Assembly: GCF_041956535.1 (NCBI RefSeq)
Contig: NW_027192219.1
Location: forward strand, 235,085-291,863
From: Calcarisporiella thermophila CBS 279.70
Taxonomy: Eukaryota > Calcarisporiellomycota
Direction: 5' to 3'
DNA length: 56,779 nucleotides
Position 1 is the stretch's first letter. Each line of letters begins with the position of its first letter. The notes beneath the pieces were generated by a model. That model was not told where the DNA came from and did not search any database. It saw only the letters and a list, made by a program, of their open reading frames with translations. Shown piece after piece: positions 22,373 to 35,586 of this stretch. The translations under genes and the position numbers were made by a program.

Positions 22373-23397
22373 ATGTAAGTACGCTATTGTCGAAAGGGTT
22401 TTTAAGATCGGCTATTTCACTCCCTTTTTGAATAATATGACAGGCGTTCACGCTCTAGATCTCGTTCACGCTCTTTGTCGCGTTCCCGATCACCCTCCCG
22501 ATCACCTAGCCCTCCGCCGCGTCGCCACAGTTCACTGAGCACAAAAATCGAAATTTCCAGGCTCACGAGGAATGTCAGCCGCGCTCACCTCGAGGAAATT
22601 TTTGGAAAATATGGCAAAATCAAGGAAATCGATTTGCCTTTTAACAGAACTTGTAAGAAATTGGGCTTTCACTTACTATTTTTTTTGGATAATCCATGAC
22701 GGACGCATATTGATGTGTTTTGATTGCATAGTTAACACGCATGTTGGCACGGCATTTGTTATATTTGAAAAGCGGGAGGATGCGGAAGAAGCAATTTGCT
22801 ACATGAACGAGGGACAAATAGACGGAAATGTGATTGCATGTCGCTTTATAGAGGCCGCTCCCCCATCGCCTCCACCAGCCCGAAACCGTGCTCGATCTCG
22901 CTCCCTTTCTCGATCGCCACCCCGTCCTCGTGGGGGTAAACTTTGATTGTTCAATATTGTTAATCTAGTTAGGAGATAATAATGCTTGATTATTAGGATA
23001 TCGGTATTCCCCACCTCACCGCTCGCGCTTCAACTATCGGGACAGCTACGTTCCTGCTCGACGTCGCTCTAGGTCCCGCTCGCGGTCTCGCACCCCGCCT
23101 CGGAGATATCGACCCCCTCCTCGTAGGAGTCCCAGTCGGTCTCCTGTTGGGCATAGGCGAGGTGCAAGGAAAAGGTCACTCACCCCCTCAAGCAGGAGTA
23201 GGTCCAGAAGTAGAAGTGTGGACAGAGGTAGGGGTAGAGGTCGCAGCTGGAGTAAGAGCAGGAGCAGGTCCAGGAGCAGTAGCTGGGATAGAAGCAGGAG
23301 CCGAAGCAGTAGCAGAGGAGCAAAAAGACGATACTCTTCAGGCTCAAGGAGTCGCTCTCGCTCACCTGTTAGGAGCCGATCTCGAGACCATCGTTAA
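22373..23397 (+). CDS. RNPS1-like SR protein (RRM plus RS repeats)
   Basis: Exons 22373-22374, 22444-22652, 22732-22935 and 22997-23397 give 271 residues with consistent phases. An N-terminal RS/SP repeat (MRSRSRSRSRS..) precedes one RRM (about residues 33-120: KIEISRLTRNVSRAHLEEIF, GTAFVIFEKREDAEEAI, MNEGQIDGNVIACRF). A long C-terminal Arg/Ser/Pro region ends at RSRSRDHR. The order RS-RRM-RS with this RRM resembles RNPS1, a splicing activator of the ASAP and exon-junction complexes. The start codon appears to be assembled by splicing: AT at the end of exon 1 plus G at the start of exon 2. No other in-frame ATG precedes the repeat. An AATAAA signal at 23530-23535 fits the 3' end. Confidence 0.85.
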
Positions 23398-24095
23398 GAC
23401 CCGCAGAATGAACAATTTTGACTCTACGCAGAACTCAAAATAGGAATGGTTGTATAGGGGGTGTCTTTTCTTATGTTTAGCTTGGTTTCTTAACAACATT
23501 AGTATCGGTTTGTTACTCGGCTTTGGAATAATAAAATCCTTTTTTTTTTAAATCATGCTCCCTCTAAATAATTAGAAAAGGCAAAAATTAAATGAAAATA
23601 GAAATCATTTAACTTGATACTAACCTAATGCGCATTTGGAATAGCACCTCTATCATTTCCTTGTGTATGCAAGGCTGAATTCGTTAATTGGAACCGTTAT
23701 TATTTCCCAATATTTTGTTCCAGGAATATCGATCCCGTAAAAACAGATCCATATGCTACAATAATACAGCCTCAGCCTAAATAAGGTTGGGGGCAATATT
23801 CCAGAATTCGGTACATGAGATGCCTATTCTAAAGCACTATCCAGTATCACTACAAGACAAGTGGATGAATTTAATGTACGTCTTCATTTTAATGAAGAAC
23901 ACGGGCTTCCAAGCTTGAATAAAACAAAATAATACCCTCTAGAAAAAGAAAAAAGAAAAATGGAACATTTCACAAAGACAAAATAGAGTATGTTAATATA
24001 GCGGACTAAGAAGAACGAGGAAATAAAGAGGAAAAAAAAAAAGAGTATAACGAGAATGAAACATGATATAAAAACAATACAACCTATAAAATAGA
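23398..24095. other. convergent intergenic region
   Basis: 3' flanks of the RNPS1-like and Polo-like genes. It contains AATAAA at 23530 and purine-rich AT-rich sequence. No gene seen. Confidence 0.5.
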
Positions 24096-26738
24096 CTATT
24101 CCCTAAATTGTCCAAGAGTTTCGCGCGCATATTTAAGTCTCCGTATTAGCTCGCCCTCTAGCTCCTCACGCCTAACCCGATCCAGTCGGTATTTTCTGAG
24201 ATTTCTTTCTTTATCGATGTAATATATGGAGCTAGCATCGTCAATGAGAATAAGTTTAGTATGGTCGAAGAAATTAATCTAGATAAAAAAGAGTTTTAAA
24301 CGTGAGGTGGATGCTCTTTCTCTTCCAAATGTGTTTTCTCTTTGCTCCAATTCTCTATCTACCTGTACCACCCTGTTACTTAGTCGAAACACCACTGCAT
24401 GCTTCACCCTCTTCCACCGCACCAAACACACTAGTTCAGTTCGCTTTTCCAAATCTACATGCGTCCAGGGTGCTTTGGACAGATTTTCTGCCATATAGTC
24501 TCGGAAATGTTTCAGGAGATATACCTTCTTCTGAAGTTCGGGTGGATAGTGGTCGAGAGTGTGCGGCATACGATCTTTGATGGTGGAGCGGCTCTGCTGA
24601 ATATATTCTAGATGATGCTCATCGGGGGCTAGAGCAATACTTGTTAGGTCATTGAATAAAACTCCTGTCGAGCCGTCCGTGAGAGTGTAGCCGAGCCCAT
24701 ATTTATTTGTGTAGTCAATCCACTTGGCCATAAATACAGAAGACAATCCTCCTTCCGAAGCAGAAAGCCCTGAAGAGGTGGAGCTTGTGGAGGAGGTGGA
24801 GGAAGAGGAGGAGGAGGAGAGGGGGCGGAAATAGTGGCCGTTTAAGAATCTGTCCAAAGTCTCATACATATTTTCACATACACCAGAAGTGGCTTTTATG
24901 GTGTGTTTTCGATCCAAAAGAGCCTCCTTATTGACGGTCTCTTCCCTTTGCTTGCGATCAGAGAGCTTCATATCTATGAATACAGCCAAATTAGAGGCGC
25001 TCTTGGGGATAAGTAAAACTCTAGTCGGACTCATACCAGTTATTCCCGCAGTTAATTTTGCCATAGCATTGCTCTGCGCATGCTCTTTTGCCGAGGTTGT
25101 TGTGGAAGAGGACAATGAACTTGTTCCTGAATCCTTTCTAATTAATTCTGGCACCTCTTTTTCTTCTATAACAATATATTATAATCAGCTAACACACAAG
25201 AATCATCCTTAAACTAGTAGACGCATTACTCTTTCCACCCGCCTGCATGTTTTCCATTCCGCGTCGTTCCATCATTGGTAACCGCTCCTCTCTCTCGCGC
25301 TCACCTTTCTTTTCCCTAGGCCGCAATGATCTCATCATTGGTGGCGGTGGGGGTGAAAAGTTTGGTTCCAAATGCAAAGCAGTCGCGGGAATAGAGGTTG
25401 GCGTGTGCCCGACCGTAAAGAAAGGATGCTTTTCAATTTCCTCTATAGACGGGCGAATGTCTGTGCAACAAAATATGATGTCGTGACCATTACTAAGAAG
25501 TTCAGTAGTGTTGGCACCAAAGTAAACTTTACCAGGATTTGCATTTAGTATCCATCTAATGAGATCTCGGGCCTCATTAGTGATTGGGGTAGATGCTGGG
25601 AACTCGTAACTCACATCTCTAATCTTCCTATTCTCGACCAACATTGTGTTAGCGGAGCCCCTAATAGAGAACGCACACATATCCTCTCTTACTTGTATAT
25701 GTTTTTCACATCTTTTGTCTGGAATGGTGGTTTCCCGATCAGCATGGTATATCTGTTGAAAGCAACTCTTCAGCTTGCTATTTGTCCGAACGAAGTAAAG
25801 GATTCAACTCACAGGATAACTCCGATTGACCAGACATCCACCTCGTAGCTGTGCCCCCCCTCCTTTCCAAATAACACTTCTGGCGCAATATAGTTCGGCG
25901 TCCCACAGATGGTCATTTTTCTTTCCTCGTCGCTCATGAGCATGGCAGCCAACCCAAAGTCGCCGATCTTGACACTCATATCTGCAGCAAGAAAGAGATT
26001 GGCAAGTTTGAGGTCACGGTGGATGACACGGTGGTGATGCATGTAGCCACAGGCACCAAGGATTTGGAGAAGATAGTAGCGTGCCTCAGGTTCGGTAAGC
26101 CGCCCACGCTTCTTTAGCATTTGAAATAACGTCTGGGATATGGGCACATTTGTTAGAAAGCATGCGAGAAAATGAAAGGAAACCGAGGCACAACCACTAC
26201 GGGGATACTAACCTTATTCTCACACAACTCCATGAGTATATATATATTTACATTGTCTTCAAAACAGCGCAGGAATTTGACGATATTACGATGTGACATG
26301 CTCTGGTGAATTTTAATCTCCGTGAACAGCTGTGAAAGAGAATGTGGTGAGACAAAAGGTCCAAAATATGAAGCCATTTCCGACATTACCTTGCTTCTAT
26401 TCTTTTGTGCACGTAATGTTGACTTGGGTACCACCTTGGCAGCCAGCCTGTTTCCCTTGGGATCTATGACTTCATAGACACGTGCGAAACCCCCCTATTT
26501 ACATTGCACTTGGAATGTCAACAAAATTTTAAATTAAATGATAAGCAGAGCTTGCTACCTCCCCAAGCAGCTCACATCGTGTATATTCCATGTTGCCCTT
26601 CACATCGCGGATTAGGTCTGGAGGAGAGGGTGCACTAGGACGCGCCTTTGATTTGGGAGTTTTATTGAGGGACTGCGGATCGCGAGTGGGGTGCCTCAGA
26701 GCGTCAAGACGCTGAAGGGCAGGCGGCGTGGGTATCAT
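24096..26738 (-). CDS. Polo-like serine/threonine kinase
   Basis: Nine exons give 697 residues: 26738-26559, 26494-26390, 26329-26213, 26132-25813, 25752-25693, 25627-25533, 25460-25230, 25165-24363 and 24278-24096. The kinase domain (about residues 54-310) has [31 protein letters not shown] and the T-loop [16 protein letters not shown] polybasic and Pro-rich linker with a poly-Ser tract follows. Polo box 1 (about 513-590) has [18 protein letters not shown]. Polo box 2 (about 610-690) has DHTKLIL, whose His and Lys bind phosphopeptides in Plk1. These features mark it as a true Plk1/Cdc5/Plo1 type with a working-looking substrate-binding pocket. Plks control mitotic entry, spindle and cytokinesis. 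Compared with human Plk1, one residue before DHTK is missing. Confidence 0.96.
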
Positions 26739-27289
26739 GTTCTTTCTCGTTAGATAATAAATGGTGGAGAATTCAGAGGGTACAGGAAAAATGGCGATCC
26801 AATTGCCGGTTGATTGCTGCAGTGAAAAGAAAGAAAACGCGCAAATTGCAACGGAACGCGAAACTAGGCGATCTAAATACGGACGCGCGATGCCCAATCA
26901 AATAGAATGTAGGAAATTTCTTATTTAGCTGGCGGATATGCTTCCTATGCAAATAATAAATGCAGTTTGAAAATTTTGTATTTGAATTAAAAAGAATATT
27001 AAAAACCCATATAACAATGAGCTGTTGAATAACCGCTCCTATCCATGATCATCCCAAAACTACATAAGCAATTATTCCAATCCCATATTTTTACTCTGAC
27101 ATTTCAGCATTGTTCGATTCATTTTAATAAAAATAGGGGTTCAATGAATATAAAAACTTGGAAATTAAATGCTAGCTTGAGCAGATGCATACAAAAGTAA
27201 AATGAAAATATAACAGAAAATTTTGCTCCCGTTAATGAAAACGAGAAAAGATGCAGTTGAAGAAATAAAAGGTGTTTACCCTCTATCCT
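26739..27289. other. intergenic upstream of Polo-like kinase
   Basis: AT-rich promoter side of the kinase gene and 3' flank of the bZIP gene. The kinase frame stays open upstream of the chosen ATG (to 26897), but that part has no family resemblance. No other gene. Confidence 0.4.
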
Positions 27290-28485
27290 TCATTCATGAA
27301 TACTTTTTCCATGCATGAACTCCCACACGATTGCACCAACAAGCAACCCGACACGATCCTCCACTAATCTCATATCAATCAGCCCATATGGGCTGGAGGC
27401 ATCTCTTGTCTTTTTTCCTCCGGTCGCAACGTTGTAGTCCAGGATTCCTTGCCACACGCCTTCCCACACCGGCTCGTGTGCTCGGTGGACCAGTATTCTT
27501 GTGTTCCATTTCTCTGTTCGCGAATTTTCCTCTTTCACGTCTGCAACGCACCGTGGTGAGCGTGGTAATTCAGTGGGTGTAGGTGGCCTTACTGTTTGCT
27601 GCTGTGGCTGTTCTTCAGGAGACGTAGGTATATTGGAGCGTAGGGTGCGAATTTCTTCACGAAGTTTGGAGTTCTCCTCTAACGCTTCCTCGAGAGAGGT
27701 TCGTAGAGAATCTGCCTCTTCTTTATATTTTTGAATTTGATCCTCTAGCGACATGATGTATTCTAGTCACATAGATAGAGCATATGCTGAGATTAGCATT
27801 TGCAATTAATGCTTATATCGCTTGAAAACCTACCTTTTCTCCTCACCCGGAAATTCCTTGCCGAAATCTTGTTCCTTAGCTGTCGTTTTTCTTTTGAAGA
27901 CATTTGTTTAATCTCATCGGGGGTTGGCATATCGTCGTATACCAGCTTCGTTTTCGCTGTACCCTCGCTCTTTATTGCGTCTTTACCAGTGGATGCTGAA
28001 GGGGTTGATGAGGTACTTGACGGTGAACTTTGTGTGGATTTCGACGATTTTTTCGTACCAGAAGTGGCAGACTTTAGTGAATTATTGCTATTGTTGTTGC
28101 CTTGCTTCACGAGCACGTTCGCAATGCGTTCATCAACCATTTTCAAAAACGAAGACATGTCGCTCATTTTTTCACATTTCACCACACTCTCCTCTTCATT
28201 CTCCTGCTTTTCAATGTCCTCATTTGAAGAAGCATGCAAGGCCGCCGGCGCTATTGTCATAGCGGGGAGTTCAATAGATGTGAGGGGTGGGAGAAGGTCT
28301 GAGGGAATTGCAAGGCAAGAGTCATTTTCCTCTGCTTTCACGTCTAAATTATCGGTGGTGTCTGTGGCAAGATAAGTGGGGAAGAGTGTGGAGACCGAGT
28401 CTGAATCGCCAGGGTCTGCATCCATGAATGAATCGTCTTGCGAGGTATCAAAATTAATAAAAGAGTTCACGTATTCGTGATCCAT
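27290..28485 (-). CDS. bZIP transcription factor
   Basis: Exons 28485-27834 and 27762-27290 give 374 residues, joined in the middle of the DNA-binding domain (RVRRK|EYIMSLEDQ). The first ~195 residues are acidic and Ser/Thr-rich, typical of an activation region. The basic region at ~198-217 (KEKRQLRNKISARNFRVRRK) has the N-x7-R spacing. A leucine zipper follows with heptad leucines through LEDQ, LRTSLEEALEENSKL and LRTL (to ~265). The C-terminal ~110 residues contain WEFMHGKS and no known domain. The closest impression is zygomycete and other fungal bZIPs with the KISARNFRVRRKEY signature. Target genes cannot be inferred. Confidence 0.9.
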
Positions 28486-29727
28486 TTCTTCGAGGAGTGG
28501 CTTTTCTTTGCAAACGTGTTGAGGTGGTGAGGCGGGTTCAAGGGGAAATGGGTTCCGAAAAAAAATGACAAAGAGAAAGAAATGAAAAATAAAATGCCCA
28601 AAGGGTAAGGTAAGAACAGGGGAGATTTATATATTTATTTTGTGCAAAAATGTTCGCAATGAAGACCAAGAAGTCTAATTTTGTGCGAAACAACTGGCTA
28701 CAAATCGTAGGCGAATTGAAGAGAGAGCCTATCTGAGAACGCCCTCCCTCTTTCCCTGTTTTTTTCTAAATAAATATTCGATTGATTCCGCAACGGAAAT
28801 CTAGATAGCAACGAGGCTGGCTCTGCTTTCCTTCATCTCTATGGTCTTTATTTCAACAAGAGCAATAACAATAGAACCACGTAGAGCGCGGGGCTATCCA
28901 CTCAACTACATATCTTTCCCTGCGATAGCCTTGTAGATACCCGACCCACAAATTTTAATATGCATATTTTCACCCATTGTATTCATTTGACCTGCTCTTG
29001 AAAAGCGACAAGTTTCGCACCTAGTTAAGGCTATCCCTTATTACAGGTTCCTGCTACCGGTTCAATAAGCGTGCAATATTTGGCTCCGTCCAAATTCGTA
29101 CCGGGGGGACTCGTGCTTTTCAAAATTCTCGAGCCTCTATTATTATTAATCTATGGTGACGAGGGTGAAAACTAGAGAAATCTGAGGAATTCCACGATAG
29201 TTAGGTGTGAGATTTAGCTCGATAGGTGCTTATCAATCCATGTTTGTGCTTTTCTCCGAAATTCTTAAACTGCAAGGCCATGAATGGCATCTGTATCTCA
29301 ATGCCTCTCCAAAATGTCTGGATCGGCACTAAGGGCAATCTTCAGCCTCCTCTAAAGTACTAGTAATGCCAATCTTAGCAGAAATAATATATTATAGGAT
29401 CCTGGAAAATTTGAGAGATCTAGAGATCCGAAAACTAAATGCAAACGCGATATACACATATTTTCACCAAGGCTTATTGCAGACGGCAATGGACAGAAAC
29501 GCATTAAGAATAAGCAGACTTCATAGATGCATATACTGATGCACTTTAAATAGTTTAAATAGATATTTGTTCTTCAGAAGTCTGCTTTCAGTGCCGGTAG
29601 AAACTGGCTTTCAAAAAAACAAAAATCTAAAATACTTCAAAAATAAACAAACAACTCGATCGCAAGGTGAAATACCGCAATCGTGATGAGCATGAAATGG
29701 AGAAAACAACTCTCTAAGAATAAAAGG
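28486..29727. other. long upstream region of bZIP gene
   Basis: 1.2 kb without a coding frame on either strand. CT-rich near the bZIP start and AT-rich beyond it. A long regulatory leader would be normal for a transcription factor. Nothing specific is recognised. Confidence 0.45.
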
Positions 29728-31375
29728 CTAAATTTTGGAGGGAAAGGCAGTAACATGGTTTTCCACCCAAGCCTTCATCAAATTGTGCGCAATTGCGAAT
29801 TTAGGCGGCACCGATAGGCTCGAGCTGCTATTCGATAGTGCTTCTGCTACGTCTTTTCGAGGGAACCACTTAGCATCTAGAAGTACCACACATGAATAGG
29901 TGTGAGATAATTTTTATTAAACTGTGCCACTTTTCTAATCAAAATATTACCCTCTAGCTCATTGTCGTCAAGCGAGATATTCTCCGTGATTGCCTGTGCA
30001 ACGAATCCAAGCATCAAAGAGTTTGGGAACGGCCACGGCTGACTCGAATGATATATGACCGTTCCAATGGTGACGCCGGCTTCTTCTTTGGCCTCGCGGC
30101 GAACGGCTTCTTCCGCACTCTCACCTGGTTCGATAAATCCTGCTAGACAGGAATAAGTGTTGCCAGGGAAGGAGCGCTTGCGCCCGAGGAGACAACGCTC
30201 CCCATCGGCTGAAACAATACAAACGATCACCACCGGATCTAGTTACGTATTGTCGCGTGAGCACGCTAGTATATCGTGACCTCATACTCTAGAAAATTCT
30301 ATTGTGAATTACCTGTCCTTGGATATGTATAGTTTTGAACCCCTTTCGCTGATCTGCAAGGAGGATTCTCGCTCTTCCCCTCACATATTCGCTTCCAGCC
30401 CGCCTCCCCGGGGTGCGTCTTTCGTCCACATGCGGGACAGTGAGGATTCCTATGATTCCAGTCAAGCATTGCTGCTGCCTCGGAAACTATGCCTGCCTCT
30501 TCTTGAGGGAGAAAGAATGTCGCGGGTTGAGGGCTCTCGAAATCAAATCCTCTCGATTCGATCACCTCTTTGCGAAAGGCTTCAAAAGAGTCGTTAATTT
30601 GACTAGAGGTGAAAGAGCGAGAATCGACAGCCCAAAAGAAAAGTCCGTCAGACTCCCGCACTCCTAGGAAGACTAGGAGAAATTCCTCTTCGCATGATGC
30701 TGCCTTCACTGGGTCCTGTGGGTCATCTAGAGGATTGCCAAGCAACTGCTGAATATCACTGTAGTTAAGCAAAGCGAGCTGGGACGAGGAATTCAATAAT
30801 ATACTCCGCGATGAAAACAAAATAAAGCGAGAGGAAGGTGAAATAAGTGCGTTGCAAAGGAATTCGGGATCAGTACGTTTTGCACTCATTCTTTAGTGAA
30901 GTAATGTCAAATTTTAACCAGTCTGTTCTAAAATTACCGAATATTTTTCCTACAAGAGTCGTAGTTGAATTACCTGTTCAAGGGGTTTCCAGCGAAGTAA
31001 TTGGTAGTCTCTCTTTGTTGAATCTCAATGCTAGCTGGCTTTATCTCTGTGGAGATTGGTGCTTTCAATTCGAGGAGTGAAGCAGCTTCATTATGCCCCC
31101 AGAATGCCGAGAGCTGAGCTGCAGTTTTGCCCTCATTATTCCTTACACTGGAATCAGCCCCTAGATTAATTAGCGCCTCAATGACTGGTATCTGCCCATA
31201 TCTTGCGGCAAACATTAGCTAAAAATAACGAGAAGTTAGCTGAAAAAAGTCGTACGTAACTGTGTTCCAGATGCTTTACAGGAGTCCAGCCCTTCTCATT
31301 CTTTGCATTGATTTCATTGGTATGGGCTTGGATATATGAGATATCACCAGTAGCAGCTGCTTGAAATACATTCAT
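29728..31375 (-). CDS. NPY1: NADH pyrophosphatase (NUDT12/Npy1-like) with N-terminal ankyrin repeats
   Basis: Five exons (31375-31280, 31218-30974, 30890-30313, 30238-29951, 29876-29728) give 451 residues. Ankyrin repeats occupy ~1-90 (NEKGWTP|LMFAARYGQIPVIEALI, GADSSVRNNEGKTAAQLSA). Then come PLNRMSAKRTDPEF, a four-Cys zinc ribbon at residues ~265, 268, 283 and 292, and the Nudix box from ~340 (GFIEPGE..REAKEEAGV). The family marker SQPWPFPNSLMLGF (~372-385) identifies NADH/NAD-capped RNA pyrophosphatases. These hydrolyse NAD(H) to NMN(H) plus AMP and can decap NAD-RNA. The C-terminus is Ser-Lys-Ile, a type 1 peroxisomal targeting-like tripeptide, matching the peroxisomal location of yeast and animal relatives. 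Confidence 0.94.
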
Positions 31376-32060
31376 GTTTAAAGCTAGGATTATCAAAGAA
31401 ATCGAATTTTGACACGTTGGCCACAATTATTATCAGGAGCATTTAGTTAGAAATCTGGTTTTCCAATTAGGAAAATCCGAATCAATTAATTATCCTAGAG
31501 ATCCTTTAGCACATGAAATTGTTCAAATGTCTCGGAACAACTAATTTAGAACCAACGTAGAACCAACGTAGAACCTACGTACGGGGAGGGTTGTCATTAG
31601 ACCTCGTACATCAACACGCAATAAGCAATAATATACTATGAATTTTCCGAATCGATATACGCCTTTAATGCCAAATAAATTGGTAACCAACCCGACCATC
31701 CAACTAACACATGAGAAGTAGTCCTCCAGGGTATCCTATGTGTTGGCGAGTTTATTCAATATGTGTATTTTACCACTTTAGTTTGGCTGTTCAATAAATA
31801 TTCATTGGCACGTTCAATGAAATGCAGAGCTAGTCTTTTTGAGAAGGTTTGGGTAATGGGTTTTTCTCTTTCAGGAGCAGAGTGATCTAGTATATCCAAA
31901 AAAAGAGTGGAGAAATAAAGATGAATGAAGTAGTGCAAAAAAGTCAAACACGAAATGGCTGGTAAATCAATGCAAAAATAGACCCGTTTAAATATAGGAA
32001 ATATAGAAATAAAAAACACATGGATCCCAGAGCAATTCAAGAGGTTGAAAAATTGCTATA
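31376..32060. other. intergenic between NPY1-like and PA-RING genes
   Basis: AT-rich. It contains an 11-bp triple tandem repeat (31548-31580). A frame at 31756-32040 (minus) has no recognisable content. Confidence 0.45.
31548..31580 (+). repeat. 3 x 11-bp tandem repeat
   Basis: Three head-to-tail units of agaaccaacgt; the third has one change (agaacctacgt). It lies ~170 bp upstream of the NPY1-like start. It could be a binding-site cluster or a minisatellite. Confidence 0.8.
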
Positions 32061-33681
32061 TTATACAAAACGACAGCCGCCTCTCTGATGCTCTACCCTA
32101 CTGCTACCCTCATGTGACTGTGTGCTACTCGCCTCTGTAGCATGTATCTCCAACTGTTGGGTCAAACTCATCATATCTAGTACTACCGCATCATCCTGCA
32201 CATCCTCAGGCATCGTGGAGGCGCCCTGCGCTCGTCCTCGTTCTCTTTCTCTCGTTATTCGCAGTCGAGATAGCAATCTCTGTACTCTCGACGGTCGAGG
32301 ATGTACTGCGGATGGAGCTTCCAGTATGACCAAGGGCTTATTCAAGGATTCACCCGGTGGCAAACAATCAAGTTTACAAAGTGGGCACGTAGGAGATTTT
32401 GTTGTGAGCCAGGGGTCGATACACTCTGTGTGGAACTCGTGGTCGCAGGGAAGCTTTCTCAACATATCCCCCTCCACGTAATCTTCCAAACATACAGCAC
32501 ACATTTCAGCGTCTACTACTTCAAGCCCTTCCCCGTTTGGCGAGGCTGTTGTTTGAGCGGCCTTTTGGGAGCTAGTGGAGTTAGTGGAATTCACAGAGGC
32601 TCGTCGAGCTTCATACTGAACTGTGTTAAGTGAAGCGGTGGCCTTATGGAAAGAGCGGGTCGGGAACGTGTCAAGGTGCGCTGGGTCAACATTGGGCTTA
32701 ACGCTTGGCTGGCTATTGAGCATAAATAGCTCCATGCGTTGCTGACGTCGACGCATGCGATAAAAATGACATTGCATAGCGACTATTTAAAAAAAAAATT
32801 AGAGTTGATTGTAGGCATATATATATATAATTAAGGTGATTACCTGAAGTGCTGAATGAAATACAGAGTAATGCGATGATGATGATTAGGGTCAGTTCCC
32901 AGATGCCCGGATAGTATTGCATGAACGGTAATAAAATAATTCGTACCCTCCGTGTTCCCAATAGAGCATTTCCTACTTCTCGGTTCCCAACTTCGTCCGT
33001 GAAATTTCCACTATACATTCGCAGGAGAGCCCGTAGCTTCTGCCCTACCGTTAAATCGACATAGAATGCCGGTAGATCCGATACCTGGCTCTCGCTGCCC
33101 CCAGAGATCGTGGTGTAGCCCTGGGGCGATTCTGCACCATACACAATAACTCCTTCTGCTCCGTCCTGTTTGGCAAACAAGAGTTTTTGCTCATATGTAC
33201 AGTTTCCCTCGCGAGCAATGAGAGCAATACGTGGTGTTCCAGCAGGAAGCGGTGCGCTCGGAATAGCATCAAATGAAGCATTGAATTGACATCCTGAGCC
33301 TCTGTCATATAAGATGCCCTGCACACCCATGCGATCTGGAGAGTTGATGAGATATGGTGTGTCAGTTACCCCGTCCGTGAACTCATATTTTGGGCTTGTG
33401 TCATCTATAGTGTCGAGTGAGGTAGAATTTGGGAAAAGTACGATAACATCTAGTGAGTTAAAGTAGTTAATATTAACAATCCTATTAATACGAAAAGCAA
33501 AAATATTCCAACCTTGTCGGATAAGGGGCCCGCTTCCCCCATAACTCCTCAGATGGCCAAGGGTAAAGAAAAAGAGACAGAAAACAACTAGACATGGTAG
33601 AGCCGTTAGAAAAGCTATCCGTGCCACGCGGGGCATACGGCGATAGCATCTTGGCATGGAGATGGTGGGAATGGATGGCAT
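32061..33681 (-). CDS. PA-TM-RING ubiquitin ligase
   Basis: Exons 33681-32844 and 32782-32061 join at STS|VAMQCHF to give 519 residues. A signal anchor (IAFLTALPCLVVFCLFFFTLG) is followed by a lumenal protease-associated domain with DRGSGCQFNA, IALIAREGNCTYEQKLLFA and GAEGVIVYG. A membrane helix (ELTLIIIIALLCISF) leads to a cytosolic RING-H2 finger (CAVCLEDYVEGDML, CDHEFHTECIDPWL, CPLCKLD). The order PA-TM-RING is that of GRAIL/RNF13/yeast Tul1-like endosomal or vacuolar E3 ligases that ubiquitinate membrane proteins. A 63-nt stretch at 33450-33512, bounded by GT and AG with a TTAACTCACTAG end, is in frame and may be a further intron. Removing it shortens the protein by 21 residues and gives RQDVIVLFP, which reads well. 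Confidence 0.92.
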
Positions 33682-34160
33682 TTTAATTAACCATTACTAT
33701 AGTCTTAACAGTACTCAATAGAAGGAGGTAAGGGGGGGGGAGATTATAGTTTGAGAGAATAGGAAAAGAATGAAATCGTTAAAAGTTATGGTAGAGAAGT
33801 AAAGTAAAAGAGAGATAGAGAAGGAGCGAGATAAGGTCAGAATAAGCCCGGGAATGATTACTCTCCGTTGCGATTACACCTTTGTGGGTATAATACTCTA
33901 ACGAAATAAAGGGGAGTTAAAAATGGAGCGAAAAAAGAACGGAGCTTTATGGTCGGGTACAGACAAATGAGCTGGGTTGTGTGTGACTGTGACATCCGAT
34001 CTAATTTTCTAAAATTTATTCTGAAACAGATCGTAAAATTGCACTAAAATATAAAAGTATAAGAAAAAAAAAATTTGCACGATGAAATTTCCATATATAT
34101 ATTGAATTTTTTCCTCTATACAGGAGGAAAAGAGTGAAAACAAATTCTTTCCCCTTAAAT
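33682..34160. other. intergenic upstream of PA-RING gene
   Basis: Promoter side of the PA-TM-RING gene and 3' flank of GMD. AT- and purine-rich. No gene seen. Confidence 0.45.

Positions 34161-35586
<1,426 letters not shown>

Noticed and set aside
23147-23443. 98-codon frame rich in Val/Gly/Glu/Ala on the plus strand
   Set aside because: It is an alternative frame of the RS-repeat exon of the RNPS1-like gene. The regular codon repeats open all frames.
26739-26897. Upstream in-frame extension of the Polo-like kinase by 53 codons
   Set aside because: The added residues lack family similarity, and the ATG at 26738 gives a typical N-terminus. The extension is treated as open leader.
29000-29160. 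Possible structured RNA in the region upstream of the bZIP gene
   Set aside because: No tRNA, snRNA or snoRNA box arrangement could be fitted by eye.
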